64,000 bases of DNA from positions 1 through 64,000 of the forward strand of contig NZ_JBFCVK010000007.1 of the NCBI RefSeq assembly GCF_040712085.1, given 5' to 3'. A program made the position numbers and the translations under genes. The DNA is from Aquibaculum sediminis. Its GTDB lineage: Bacteria > Pseudomonadota > Alphaproteobacteria > Kiloniellales > DSM-21159. Below, piece after piece: positions 7,676 through 16,522 of the stretch. The first letter of the stretch is position 1; every line of letters begins with the position of its first letter. Below the pieces are notes generated by a model. That model did no database searches. It saw only the letters and a program-made list of their open reading frames with translations, and was not told the origin of the DNA.

Positions 7676-9259
7676 TCAGAAACGCAAGGGCTCGGCGCGC
7701 AGCACCTGCGGGAGGGCCCGCACCTCTGCGAGCGCGGCCGGGGGAATCTCTGCGTCGAGCTCGATGAGACAGATGGCATCGCCGCCTGCCTCGGCACGAC
7801 CCAGGTGGAAGGTGGCGATGTTCATGCCGGCCTCGGACAGAATGCGTCCCACACTGCCGATCACGCCGGGCGTGTCGTGATTGGTGAGATAGAGCATGTG
7901 CTGTCCGAGCTGCGCTTCGACCTGGATGTCCTTGATTTCCACCAGCCGCGGCTTCGAACCGCCGAACAGCGTCCCTGCCACCGAGCGCACCTGTTTTTCT
8001 GTGTCCAGGGTCACGCGGATCAGGGTCTGGTAGTCGCAATCACGCTCGTACTTGGTTTCCGCCACCGCAATGTCCCGCTGCCGCGCCAGCACGGGAGCGT
8101 TCACCATGTTCACGGAATCAAGCATCGGGCGCAGCACACCAACCAGCACCGCTTGCGTCAGCGGCCGGGTGTTGAGGCCGGCCACATGGCCTTCGTATTC
8201 GATGCGGATGGCTTTCAGGCCCGTGCGCGTGAGCTGCCCGGCAAAGGAGCCAAGCTGATCTGCCAGCGCCATGTAAGGGCCGAGATGCTTGGCATCTTCC
8301 GCAGTGAGCGAGGGCATGTTGAGCGCATTGGTCACCGCACCGGTCAGCAGATAGTCGCTCATCTGCTCAGCCACCTGCAGGGCCACGTTCTCTTGCGCTT
8401 CCGCGGTCGAGGCGCCCAGGTGCGGGGTGCAGACCAGGTTCGGCGTGCCGAAAAGCGCGTTCTCCTTGGCAGGTTCGACTTCGAACACGTCGAGAGCCGC
8501 GCCTCCAACCTGACCGGATTCCAGCGCGACCTTCAGATCCTTCTCCACCACCAGACCGCCACGCGCGCAGTTCACGATCAGCACGCCCTTGCGGCACTTC
8601 GCCATCGCTTCGGCGTCGAGAATCCCGCGGGTCTGGTCGGTCAGCGGCACGTGGAGCGTGATGATATCGGCCCGGCGCAGCAGCTCCTCCAGTTCGACCT
8701 TCTCGACGCCCAAGTCCTGGGCGCGATCGGGCGAGAGGAAGGGGTCGTAGGCAACGACCTTCATGCGCAAGCCGTGTGCACGGTCGCAGACGATGGAGCC
8801 GATGTTGCCGCAACCGATGACGCCCAGCGTCTTGCCGGTGAGCTCGACGCCCATGAACTTGGACTTTTCCCACTTCCCGGACTGGGTCGAACGGTCGGCC
8901 GCCGGCAATTGCCGGGCCAGGGCGAACATCATGGCCACGGCATGCTCGGCCGTGGTCACCGCGTTGCCGTAGGGCGTGTTCATCACGACCACGCCTTGAG
9001 CCGTTGCGGCGGGCACGTCGATGTTGTCGACACCGATGCCGGCGCGCCCGACCACGCGCAAGCGCCCTTGCGAGCCTGCCTCCAGGACAGCTGCCGTGGC
9101 CTTGGTGGCGGAACGCACGGCCAGGCCGTCGTAATCGCCGATTCGGGCCACCAGTTCCTCTTCCGAGAGGCCCTGGACCACATCCACTTCGACGCCCCGC
9201 TCCTCGAAGAGCTTGGCGGCACGCGGGCTGAGCTTGTCGGCAATAAGTACCTTGGGCAT
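7676..9259 (-). CDS. serA: D-3-phosphoglycerate dehydrogenase
   Basis: It oxidises 3-phosphoglycerate to 3-phosphohydroxypyruvate with NAD, the committed step of serine synthesis. The 527 residues match the long type with an intervening domain and C-terminal ACT domain. The Rossmann motif is in LGVIGCGNIGSIV; catalytic Arg and Glu lie in NCARGGLV and PAKENALF-adjacent segments, and the His is in CTPHLGAST. The ACT domain begins near LYLTNHDTPGVIGSVGRIL, suggesting serine feedback control. It follows serC by 48 bp. Confidence 0.96.
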   Translation of the reverse strand: MPKVLIADKLSPRAAKLFEERGVEVDVVQGLSEEELVARIGDYDGLAVRSATKATAAVLEAGSQGRLRVVGRAGIGVDNIDVPAATAQGVVVMNTPYGNAVTTAEHAVAMMFALARQLPAADRSTQSGKWEKSKFMGVELTGKTLGVIGCGNIGSIVCDRAHGLRMKVVAYDPFLSPDRAQDLGVEKVELEELLRRADIITLHVPLTDQTRGILDAEAMAKCRKGVLIVNCARGGLVVEKDLKVALESGQVGGAALDVFEVEPAKENALFGTPNLVCTPHLGASTAEAQENVALQVAEQMSDYLLTGAVTNALNMPSLTAEDAKHLGPYMALADQLGSFAGQLTRTGLKAIRIEYEGHVAGLNTRPLTQAVLVGVLRPMLDSVNMVNAPVLARQRDIAVAETKYERDCDYQTLIRVTLDTEKQVRSVAGTLFGGSKPRLVEIKDIQVEAQLGQHMLYLTNHDTPGVIGSVGRILSEAGMNIATFHLGRAEAGGDAICLIELDAEIPPAALAEVRALPQVLRAEPLRF

Positions 9260-9307
9260 GACTCTCTTACTCTTTCCTTCGTGTCATTCTGGGTCGCTGT
9301 GCTGGCT

Positions 9308-10495
9308 TCAAGCCTGCTCGTTACGGAGTTTGGCCCAGGTCCAATCAAGCCAGGGCAGCAGGGCTTCCAGATCGGCGGCTTCGACCGTCGCCCCGCCCCA
9401 GATGCGCAACCCCGGCGGCGCATCGCGGTACGCGCCCACGTCGTAGGCGACGCCTTCCGCATCGAGGGTCGCAGCGAAAGACTTGGCGAAGGCGGCCTGC
9501 CGCTCGGACGAAAGCTGCTCGAACCAGGGATCGACGAAGCTGAGGCACATGGAGGTGGGCGAGCGGGTTTCTGGCGCCTTGGCCAGGAAATCGATCCAGT
9601 CGCGACTCGCAACCCAATCGGCCAGACAGCGGTAATTGGCCTCACTGCGCGCGATCAGGGCCGACAGGCCGCCGATGTCTTCCGCCCAACGCAGACCGTC
9701 CAGCGCATCCTCGACCGCCAGCATCGACGGCGTGTTGATGGTCTCGCCCTTAAAGATCCCTTCGATCAGCTTGCCGCCCTTGGTCATGCGAAAAACCTTG
9801 GGCATCGGCCAGGCCGGCGTGTGGCTCTCCAGGCGAGCCACGGCCCGCGGCGAGAGGGCAAGCATGCCGTGCGCCGCCTCCCCGCCGAGCACCTTCTGCC
9901 AGGACCAGGTCACCACATCGAGCTTTTCGTAGTCGAGCGGCATGGCGAAGGCAGCCGAAGTGGCGTCGCAGATCGCCAGGCCGTCGCGGTCGGCCGCAAT
10001 CCAGTCGGCATTCGGCACCCGCACGCCCGAGGTGGTGCCGTTCCAGGTGAAGATCACGTCGCGGTCCTTCCCCACCGCGCCGAGATCCGGCAACTCGCCG
10101 TAGTCCGCTGCAAGCACGCGGGCGTCGCTCAGCTTGAGCTGTTTGACCACGTCAGTCGCCCAACCCTGGCCGAAGGACTCCCAGGCCAGAACATCGATTC
10201 CGCGCGCGCCGAGCAGCGACCAAAGCGCCATCTCCATCGCGCCGGTGTCAGAGGCCGGGACGATCGCCAGGCGCCAATCCTGCGGCAGCCCGAGCAGCCG
10301 GTGCGAGCGCTCGATCACCTCCGCCAGCTTGGCCTTCCCGGGCTTGGCGCGATGCGAGCGACCGAGGAAGGCGCCCTGCAGGGCTTCCAGCGACCAGCCC
10401 GGGCGCTTGGCACAGGGGCCGGAAGAGAAATTGGGGTTGGATGGGCGGCGATCCGGCTTCTCGGGGAGAAGCGGTAAATCGGCATTCGAGAGCAT
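9308..10495 (-). CDS. serC: Phosphoserine aminotransferase
   Basis: A 395-residue PLP aminotransferase converting 3-phosphohydroxypyruvate to phosphoserine with glutamate, step two of serine synthesis. The start MLSNADLPLLPEKP at 10495 has AAGGAACG as ribosome site; longer in-frame extension upstream would run through the promoter. The PLP lysine is in VVTWSWQKVLGGE. The protein is the long alphaproteobacterial type of SerC. It is first in serC-serA, preceded by a strong promoter and a leader hairpin pair. Confidence 0.94.
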   Translation of the reverse strand: MLSNADLPLLPEKPDRRPSNPNFSSGPCAKRPGWSLEALQGAFLGRSHRAKPGKAKLAEVIERSHRLLGLPQDWRLAIVPASDTGAMEMALWSLLGARGIDVLAWESFGQGWATDVVKQLKLSDARVLAADYGELPDLGAVGKDRDVIFTWNGTTSGVRVPNADWIAADRDGLAICDATSAAFAMPLDYEKLDVVTWSWQKVLGGEAAHGMLALSPRAVARLESHTPAWPMPKVFRMTKGGKLIEGIFKGETINTPSMLAVEDALDGLRWAEDIGGLSALIARSEANYRCLADWVASRDWIDFLAKAPETRSPTSMCLSFVDPWFEQLSSERQAAFAKSFAATLDAEGVAYDVGAYRDAPPGLRIWGGATVEAADLEALLPWLDWTWAKLRNEQA

Positions 10496-10543
10496 AAAAA
10501 GGCGTTCCTTCGCGCAAGACTGTCGCTTCAGGACTAGCGATGG
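10496..10543 (-). promoter_or_regulatory. serC leader RNA candidate
   Basis: From the predicted start site to the serC ATG the short leader folds into two hairpins: TCGCT/AGCGA (10536-10540 with 10523-10527) and a small GCG/CGC hairpin whose loop holds the ribosome site AAGGAA. This two-hairpin layout with the second one enclosing the Shine-Dalgarno is the architecture described for the alphaproteobacterial serC motif. Assignment rests on position and shape; I did not run a covariance model. Confidence 0.6.
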
Positions 10544-10549
10544 CGGCGG

Positions 10550-10578
10550 ATAGTAGGAGCCATGTTGCAGTGCGTCAA
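10550..10578 (-). promoter_or_regulatory. Sigma-70 promoter of serC-serA
   Basis: TTGACG (-35, 10573-10578) and TACTAT (-10, 10550-10555) on the minus strand with an exact 17-nt spacer, placing the start site around 10543, just before the serC leader hairpins. Confidence 0.78.
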
Positions 10579-10638
10579 CGCAGCCTCGGCAGCCCCACTC
10601 GCCATACGAAACCAGAAGACAATTGCAGCCGCAGGGTA

Positions 10639-10658
10639 GACCTTGCCGCCGCAAGGTC
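10639..10658 (+). promoter_or_regulatory. Hairpin in the 5' leader of the solute-binding/sia operon
   Basis: A perfect 8-bp stem GACCTTGC/GCAAGGTC with a CGCC loop, about 40 nt upstream of the first gene of the operon. It could be an operator or an mRNA 5' stabiliser; no function can be assigned. Confidence 0.4.
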
Positions 10659-10699
10659 GCATACTTCGACATTATGACGAGCGGGGGCGGGGGAGTTCG

Positions 10700-11485
10700 A
10701 TGATCAGCAGGCGGCAGTTCAGTCTGGTCTGCTTGGCCATGCTCACCACCCCCCTGTCAACCACCCTCTCGTCCGCAGAAGCCCTCCCGATCACCGTCGG
10801 TGGCTATGTCTTCCCACCCTTCGTAAGTATCGCTGCCGACGGATCCCCGAAGGGACTGACCATTGAGATGATCGACTGGCTGAACGAAGCTCAGGCCGAT
10901 TACCACTTTTCCTTCTTCTTGACCTCACCAGCCCGTCGCTTCGCCGACTTCGAGGCGGGGCACTTCGATGTGATGTTCTTTGAGAGCCCGGACTGGGGGT
11001 GGAAAGGCAGGGAGTTTTCGATCGATGCAACCGAGGTGTTCCTGCTCGACTACGATCTCTTCGTTGCCCGCAAGGAAGACGGCCGTACCCAAAGCTTCTT
11101 TCAGGACTTGAGTGGCAAGCGCATCGCCGGCATGTGGGGCTATCACTACGCTTTCGCCGGTTTCGAGCGCGACCCAGGCAAGCTGGAAAGCGAACACGGG
11201 ATGATCCTGGTCAATGACAACCGCGCTGCGATCGAACTTGTTCTGGCCGGGCGCGCCGACATGGCTATCGTCGCCCGCTCCTATCTGGAGTACTATTTCG
11301 CCCAAACGGGGCAAGGGGTCTCGGGCCTTTTAATGTCGGATACGCCTGATCAGATCTATCGGTACCGCGCACTGGTGCGCGCAGACTCACCTATCGAGGC
11401 AAACCAGCTATTCAACTGGATCAGCCGAGCGATCGACGAACTCGGCTACCGGGATCGCTGGATGGAGGCCGGCGGCAGCCTATGA
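10700..11485 (+). CDS. Periplasmic solute-binding protein (family 3-like), first gene of sia operon
   Basis: A 261-residue secreted protein. The N-terminus MISRRQFSLVCLAML has a twin-arginine-like SRRQFS motif and a hydrophobic stretch, with cleavage likely after SSAEA. The mature part has the type 2 periplasmic-binding fold seen in amino-acid binding proteins (GGYVFPPFVSIAADGSPKG near the start, AGRADMAIVARSYLEYYF later). A GGGGGAG ribosome site precedes the ATG at 10700. It overlaps siaA by 4 bp (ATGA) and no permease or ATPase is nearby, so I infer a ligand-sensing role for the membrane phosphatase rather than uptake. Confidence 0.8.
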   Translation: MISRRQFSLVCLAMLTTPLSTTLSSAEALPITVGGYVFPPFVSIAADGSPKGLTIEMIDWLNEAQADYHFSFFLTSPARRFADFEAGHFDVMFFESPDWGWKGREFSIDATEVFLLDYDLFVARKEDGRTQSFFQDLSGKRIAGMWGYHYAFAGFERDPGKLESEHGMILVNDNRAAIELVLAGRADMAIVARSYLEYYFAQTGQGVSGLLMSDTPDQIYRYRALVRADSPIEANQLFNWISRAIDELGYRDRWMEAGGSL

Positions 11486-13023
11486 GCGGCTCTTCTGGCA
11501 CTCACGGGCTGCGTGGTCGCAAGCTGCGCGAGTCGGAACTCGCTGCGCGGCTGCTGTTCCGCACCTTTCCTTTCATCGCGCTGATCGTCCTGCTAACCCA
11601 GGGCACCATTGCCTGGCTGGACTATCGCGATCGCTACGACCAGCTTGAGCAGCGTGTGACGGTGGTCGCGCAGTTGACCGCCGAGGCGTTGGCCCGGCCG
11701 GTGTGGATGCTCGACCGCCCTACCTATGCCGCACAGGTCAGCGCCATCGAACAGGACCCGGCCTTCGTATCCGCGCGCATCCTAGGCGAGAATGACGAGG
11801 ACATGCTGTCGATCACCAGTGCACGCTCGACCGCAGCAGGCACGATCACGGCCTCCAGCAACATTCTCGATCCCCGTGGCTCGGTCATCGGACGCTTCGA
11901 ACTGGTGATGAGCCAGGAAGAACTGCGTCGCGCATTGCAGCGGCAACTCCTGATCGCACTCAGCGCCTTCGTCATCCTGCTGCTCGGCTCCTCCATAGCC
12001 TTCCACTACGCCGTGCGCCACCTCGTGATCACGCCGCTCGAACAGATGCTGGAAGCCATGCGCCTGGTCGAACGAAAGGTCTGGCCGCACCTGGGGTGGA
12101 AACGCAAAGACGAACTGGGACGCGCAGGACGTGCGTTTGACAGCATGGTCAGCGGCCTGAAAAGCGGCGACGAGGCAAAGCGCCTGCTGGATGAACTGCA
12201 GCAGACCCAGAACGCCCTCGTCGAGAAGAACGCGGAGATCGAGTCGGCGCATCGGCAGATCACCGAGAGCCTGAACTACGCGCGCAAGATCCAGGAAGGG
12301 CTGATGGCTGATCCGACGGACCTGGAGCGCCACTTCGTGGAAGCTGAATTGCTCTGGCGCCCGCTGCAGCGGGTGGGCGGCGACCACTGCTGGGTGGTGG
12401 AGCAAGGCGGCCGATGTGTGATCTTCCTGGCCGACTGCACAGGCCATGGAGTGCCCGGAGCCTTCATGTCCTTGATCACAGCCTCAGCCCTGGATCAGGC
12501 GCTGCGGCAGAGCCACACGCCCTCCCCGTCCCGCCTGCTCTACAGCGTGGATCGCCTGGTCCGACAGCACCTCTCGCACAGCGCCAACAACGAAGCCGAC
12601 GACGGCCTGGATGCAGCCTGCTGTGTCTATGATCCAGAGAGTGGCGAACTGCACTATGCCGGAGCCAGCATCCCATTGCTGATGCAACGCAACGGCAAGA
12701 TGGAAACCATTCCCGCCACCCGCGGCAGCCTGGGCTATCAGTCCTTGCTGCCGCCCGGCGAACTACCGGAAACGCGGCTCACCATCGAACCAGGTATGAG
12801 TTTCTACCTATTCACCGACGGCGTGACCGACCAGATGGGTGCACCGGACCCGAACAGCCGCCAACGGCTGTTCGGACGCCGGCGCATGCTGCGGGTGTTG
12901 CAGCAATACGCTGCACTTCCACTGAATGAACAACTCGCACGATTGGAAGAGGCGCTCGCGAGCTGGCGCAGCGACGAGCCGCCCCGCGACGACTATACAC
13001 TTGTCGCCTTCCGTCCCCTATAA
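11482..13023 (+). CDS. siaA: Membrane PP2C-like (SpoIIE) phosphatase with HAMP domain, SiaA-like
   Basis: A 513-residue inner-membrane protein. Two membrane segments at about 24-46 and 153-177 flank a periplasmic domain of roughly 100 residues; a HAMP domain and coiled coil follow, then a SpoIIE-type PP2C domain from about 290. Metal-binding motifs are visible: GGDHCW, DCTGHGVPGAFMS, FTDGVTDQMG and the final RDDYTLVAF. In Pseudomonas aeruginosa SiaA dephosphorylates SiaC and so favours SiaC binding to the diguanylate cyclase SiaD. Gene order here with siaB-siaC-siaD supports the same role, with the upstream binding protein as likely input. Confidence 0.87.
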   Translation: MSGSSGTHGLRGRKLRESELAARLLFRTFPFIALIVLLTQGTIAWLDYRDRYDQLEQRVTVVAQLTAEALARPVWMLDRPTYAAQVSAIEQDPAFVSARILGENDEDMLSITSARSTAAGTITASSNILDPRGSVIGRFELVMSQEELRRALQRQLLIALSAFVILLLGSSIAFHYAVRHLVITPLEQMLEAMRLVERKVWPHLGWKRKDELGRAGRAFDSMVSGLKSGDEAKRLLDELQQTQNALVEKNAEIESAHRQITESLNYARKIQEGLMADPTDLERHFVEAELLWRPLQRVGGDHCWVVEQGGRCVIFLADCTGHGVPGAFMSLITASALDQALRQSHTPSPSRLLYSVDRLVRQHLSHSANNEADDGLDAACCVYDPESGELHYAGASIPLLMQRNGKMETIPATRGSLGYQSLLPPGELPETRLTIEPGMSFYLFTDGVTDQMGAPDPNSRQRLFGRRRMLRVLQQYAALPLNEQLARLEEALASWRSDEPPRDDYTLVAFRPL

Positions 13024-13054
13024 TCCCCAACAGTGGTATGAAGGGCAGAACTAT

Positions 13055-13633
13055 ATGACTCACACCGGGGGTGCATCGAGCGGGCTGGCCAAGACCTACC
13101 TCGCCTTCAAGCGGGACCAGGACGAAACCGGCGCCATTCTCTCCTACAGCGGCTTCGTATCGGAATCGATCCTCTTCGCGCTCGGCGAGACGCTGCGCCG
13201 GCGGGTCGAGCAGGAGGAAAGCGATAGCAACCGCACCAAGCGACTGTTTTCCGTTTTCGTCGAGCAGGTCCAGAACATCATTCGCTATTCCTCCGACAAG
13301 CTCCCGCAACGGGATCCGGATGATGGAATGCTCGGCTCCGGACTTGTTTCGGTGGGCAAGGACGGGCAGAACTTCTTCATTGTCTGCGCCAACACGCTGG
13401 AACGCTCGCGGAAGGATGCTTTGCGCGAGCGCCTGACTCGGCTGTCAGCGCTCGACAAGGACGAACTGAGAACCGTTTATCGAGAGAAGCTGCGCGAACC
13501 GCCCGAGGAAGGCAGCCTGGGCGCGTCGCTTGGCCTCATCGAAATTGCGCGGCGTTCAAGCCAACCGATCGAGTTCGATTTCGTCGATATCGATGACCAA
13601 CGCTCCTTCTTTTGTCTGAAGGTCCACGTATGA
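13055..13633 (+). CDS. siaB: SiaB-family protein kinase
   Basis: A 192-residue protein of the SiaB/DUF6272 family, the kinase that phosphorylates SiaC and opposes SiaA. It has the family-like central segment FVEQVQNIIRYSSDK (an N-box-like helix of the GHKL fold) and a closing FDFVDIDDQRSFFCLKVHV. The start MTHTGGASSGLAKTY at 13055 is chosen because the frame continues upstream only through the end of siaA. It begins 31 bp after siaA and overlaps siaC by 4 bp. Confidence 0.82.
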   Translation: MTHTGGASSGLAKTYLAFKRDQDETGAILSYSGFVSESILFALGETLRRRVEQEESDSNRTKRLFSVFVEQVQNIIRYSSDKLPQRDPDDGMLGSGLVSVGKDGQNFFIVCANTLERSRKDALRERLTRLSALDKDELRTVYREKLREPPEEGSLGASLGLIEIARRSSQPIEFDFVDIDDQRSFFCLKVHV

Positions 13634-14022
13634 CCAGCGACCCCAAAATCATCGAGATCCCTTCTGGAGAACGCTCGCCCTATATCTGTTTTGATTTCAC
13701 CAAAGGTCGGATGAAGATCAGTGGCGAGTCCTACCCCGAAGATGCGGCTGCCTTCTTCGGACCGCTTTTGAAGGAGATCGAGGACCAATTGAGCGCGCCT
13801 GGACCAGACCTCGTCCTCGACCTGAATCTGGCCTACTTCAACTCCAGCAGCGCCAAGGCCTTGATGAATATATTCCAGATGCTTGAGGACGCCGCCGCAC
13901 AGGGGCGGAAAGTCTCCATCAACTGGCACTATCATAACGACGACGATACGATGGAGGAGTTCGGACACGACTTCGCCGAGGATTTCCAGCACGTCAACTT
14001 CGCGCTTCAACCCTATAGTTAA
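13630..14022 (+). CDS. siaC: SiaC-family phospho-switch protein
   Basis: A 130-residue protein with an anti-anti-sigma-like fold (SiaC/DUF1987). The segment LDLNLAYFNSSSAKALMNIFQ places serines where P. aeruginosa SiaC is phosphorylated on a threonine; which residue is used here is inferred. In that system unphosphorylated SiaC binds and stimulates SiaD, raising c-di-GMP. The ATG at 13630 overlaps the siaB stop (ATGA); a possible earlier start at 13612 would extend it by six residues. Confidence 0.85.
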   Translation: MTSDPKIIEIPSGERSPYICFDFTKGRMKISGESYPEDAAAFFGPLLKEIEDQLSAPGPDLVLDLNLAYFNSSSAKALMNIFQMLEDAAAQGRKVSINWHYHNDDDTMEEFGHDFAEDFQHVNFALQPYS

Positions 14023-14025
14023 CCA

Positions 14026-14886
14026 ATGACGGGCCAACGGAAGCAGACCGGCGAGAAGCAAGACGGCTTTACCCTCTTCGATGCGGAAGAGCGACTCATT
14101 CTCGAGTCCGAAGAGATGGTCGGGATGCTCCATCGGGCGGCTGACCGACTGGAATGGATGTCCAAGGTCGTGCGCCAGAGCCTGCGCGAGCAACGCCGGC
14201 TCATTCGCCTGAGCGACCGCAGCCAGCTCGAACTTCAGGTGGCCAACCGCAACCTGGCCGACCAGGCGAAGGAGCTGACCCGGCTGAACACGGCACTGCA
14301 GCAGGAGATCGTGCGCGGCGAAGAATTGGCGGAGGAACTCCGGCGTCAGGCAACGGTCGATATGCTCACCGGCACGGCCTCACGTCGCCACTTCTTCACT
14401 CTGGCCGAGCGGGATCTGCGCAACGCGCAGCGCTTCGGCGAAACCTTGGCGGTTCTGCTGTTCGACCTCGATCACTTCAAGGAGATCAATGACCGTCACG
14501 GGCATGCAGTCGGTGATGAGGTGCTCAAGCACTTCGGCCAGATCTGCAACGAGATCTTCCGCAACATAGACACTGTCGGTCGGCTCGGCGGCGAGGAGTT
14601 TGCCGTGTTGCTGCCGCGCACCAACGCCGCTGCCGCGGAAACGGTCGCTGCGCGCTTTTTACGCCACCTCAGCGACTCGCGCGTGACCCTGGACGACGGG
14701 ACAAGCCTGCACTATCAGGCCTCAGTGGGGATAGCGGAGTGTCTCGCTGAGGATGTCAGCATCGAACGCGCCCTGGCGCGGGCGGACAAGGCGCTCTACC
14801 TGGCCAAGCAAAGCGGGCGCGACTGCTACAGGGTCTATACCGAGGGGACAGATGAGCCCTCGGCTGATCTGCGGCGCAGTATCTGA
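14026..14886 (+). CDS. siaD: Diguanylate cyclase, SiaD-like (GGDEF)
   Basis: A 286-residue cytosolic protein that makes c-di-GMP from two GTP. An N-terminal helical/coiled-coil region (to about residue 108) precedes a GGDEF domain. The active-site motif is GGEEF, and RNID five residues before it matches the RxxD inhibitory site, so product feedback is expected. The metal/nucleotide segment LFDLDHFKEINDRHGHAVGD is intact. It starts 3 bp after siaC without an obvious ribosome site, indicating translational coupling. Its 3' end overlaps the convergent maoC gene by 52 bp. Confidence 0.9.
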   Translation: MTGQRKQTGEKQDGFTLFDAEERLILESEEMVGMLHRAADRLEWMSKVVRQSLREQRRLIRLSDRSQLELQVANRNLADQAKELTRLNTALQQEIVRGEELAEELRRQATVDMLTGTASRRHFFTLAERDLRNAQRFGETLAVLLFDLDHFKEINDRHGHAVGDEVLKHFGQICNEIFRNIDTVGRLGGEEFAVLLPRTNAAAAETVAARFLRHLSDSRVTLDDGTSLHYQASVGIAECLAEDVSIERALARADKALYLAKQSGRDCYRVYTEGTDEPSADLRRSI

Positions 14887-15311
14887 ACCGTTTCCAGCCG
14901 CATCACCTCTTCGCGGCGCTGGTTGAACACGCGATAGAGCATGGTCACGATGCCCCGATCGGGCTTCGATTGAGAAGCGCGTGCGTCAAGCACTTCGAGT
15001 TCGGTTCTGATCGTATCTCCAGGCCGCACAGGGCGCATCCAGCGCAGCTTGTCCATTCCGGGCGAACCCAAACTGGCGGCCGTGAAAATACGCGCCTGCA
15101 CCACCATGCGAAAAGCCGCGCAGAGTGTATGGAAGCCGCTGGCGATCAGTCCACCATAGCCCCAGCTTTCCGACGCCTCGACATCGATGTGAAAAGGCTG
15201 CGGATCCCACTGCAGGGCAAAGTCCAGGATCTGCGACTCGCTCAAGGTGACGCCCCGCGTTTCGAAGCGGCGTCCGACGGTGAAATCCTCAAACCAGAGA
15301 TCCTGCGACAT
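14835..15311 (-). CDS. MaoC-family hydratase/dehydratase
   Basis: A 158-residue hot-dog-fold protein. The hydratase-2 motif is visible in DFALQWDPQPFHIDVEAS followed by GGLIASGFHT, with the Asp and His that act in (R)-specific enoyl-CoA hydratases. The substrate is probably an enoyl-CoA or mesaconyl-type thioester but cannot be told from the sequence. No fatty-acid genes flank it. The 3' end overlaps siaD by 52 bp in antiparallel orientation. Confidence 0.82.
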   Translation of the reverse strand: MSQDLWFEDFTVGRRFETRGVTLSESQILDFALQWDPQPFHIDVEASESWGYGGLIASGFHTLCAAFRMVVQARIFTAASLGSPGMDKLRWMRPVRPGDTIRTELEVLDARASQSKPDRGIVTMLYRVFNQRREEVMRLETVQILRRRSAEGSSVPSV

Positions 15312-15348
15312 TGCTGCGTCCCTTCTTCCTCAAACCGCTTCGATACGA

Positions 15349-16428
15349 TCACTCGCCGGCCGTAGGTCGCGGCAGGCGTTGTCGCGGCGACTCCGGCCAG
15401 GCCGCGAGCACGGCCTGCACAACGGTAGCCAAGGGAATGGCGAAGACAATGCCCCAGAACCCCCAGACCCCACCGAAGAAGAGAATGGCCACGATGATCG
15501 CCACAGGGTGGAGATCCACGACCTCCGAAAAGAGAACAGGCACCAGGACGTTCCCGTCCAGGGCCTGAATCACCAGGTAGGTCCCCACCGCCCAGATAAA
15601 GCCCGGCCCCAATCCGAACTGGACATAGGCGATGACAGCGACCGGCAAGGTGATGACGGTCGCCCCGATGTAGGGCACCAGCACCGACAGGCCGGTCAGG
15701 ACCGCCAGCAAGAGCGAGAAATTCAGGCCGACCAGCATGAAGCCAATATAGGTCACCACGCCGACGATGATAATCTCGACGACCTTGCCCCGGATGTAGT
15801 TGCCAAGCTGTCGATCCACATCGCGCCACACCCGATCCGCAAGGGGACGTTCCTCCGGGAGAAACTGCACCATCCAGTTCACGATCCGCTCGCGGTCCTT
15901 CAGCATGAAGAAGACCAGAAGGGGCACCAGCACGGCGTAGATCGCCAGGGCGGCAAGGGTGTAGAGGGAGGTCACCGACCAACCCAACACCCGCTGCCCC
16001 AGGATGAGGACTTCACTGCGCAGGGACGCAATGACCTGCTCCATCTGCTGCGGGTCGAACAGCGCCGGATACTGCTGTGGCAATTCCATCAGTGCCGTCT
16101 GCATCGCAGCGAAAATCGAGGGCAAGTTGCGCGCAAGATCGACGGCCTGCTGCACCATGACCGGCACCACCGTCAGCATCAGAAAAGCGACGGCCGTCAG
16201 GAACCCCACGAACACCAGTACAACCGCCAGCAGGCGCGGCACGTGCAGCCGCTCAAGCAGGCGTACGGGACCAAGCAGCAGGTAGGTGATGACCAGGGAG
16301 ACGAGGAAAGGAAGCAGAATTCCAGCAAACGCCATCACCGCCAAGGTGAGACCTGTCAACAAAAGCACCAGGATAATCACCTGGGGGTTGTTGAAATGTC
16401 GCCGGAACCAATTACTGATCGGATTCAT
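15349..16428 (-). CDS. AI-2E family (PerM-like) membrane transporter
   Basis: A 359-residue polytopic protein with about eight predicted membrane segments, including pairs at the N-terminus (VIILVLLLTGLTLAVMAF, ILLPFLVSLVITYLLLGP) and the C-terminal group (AVIAYVQFGLGPGFIWAVG). The long hydrophilic region between helices 3 and 5 (about 90-140) is typical of AI-2E/PerM transporters. Characterised members export autoinducer-2 or exchange Na+/H+; most, like this one, have no assigned substrate. Single gene, 37 bp upstream of maoC. Confidence 0.85.
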   Translation of the reverse strand: MNPISNWFRRHFNNPQVIILVLLLTGLTLAVMAFAGILLPFLVSLVITYLLLGPVRLLERLHVPRLLAVVLVFVGFLTAVAFLMLTVVPVMVQQAVDLARNLPSIFAAMQTALMELPQQYPALFDPQQMEQVIASLRSEVLILGQRVLGWSVTSLYTLAALAIYAVLVPLLVFFMLKDRERIVNWMVQFLPEERPLADRVWRDVDRQLGNYIRGKVVEIIIVGVVTYIGFMLVGLNFSLLLAVLTGLSVLVPYIGATVITLPVAVIAYVQFGLGPGFIWAVGTYLVIQALDGNVLVPVLFSEVVDLHPVAIIVAILFFGGVWGFWGIVFAIPLATVVQAVLAAWPESPRQRLPRPTAGE

Positions 16429-16522
16429 TCAAGATTACCGGGCACAAAGAACGTCCGCTCCATCTGGCCGCTACTCGAAAAAGGTACTCCCGGCAGAGGC
16501 GTACGTACAGAGCGGATGAAGC

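Noticed and set aside
7805..10477. Long plus-strand open frame of about 890 codons opposite serA and serC
   Set aside because: It is a frame-shadow of high-GC codon use: its translation is His/Arg/Gly-rich with no motif, and both genes on the minus strand have complete families, promoter and leader.
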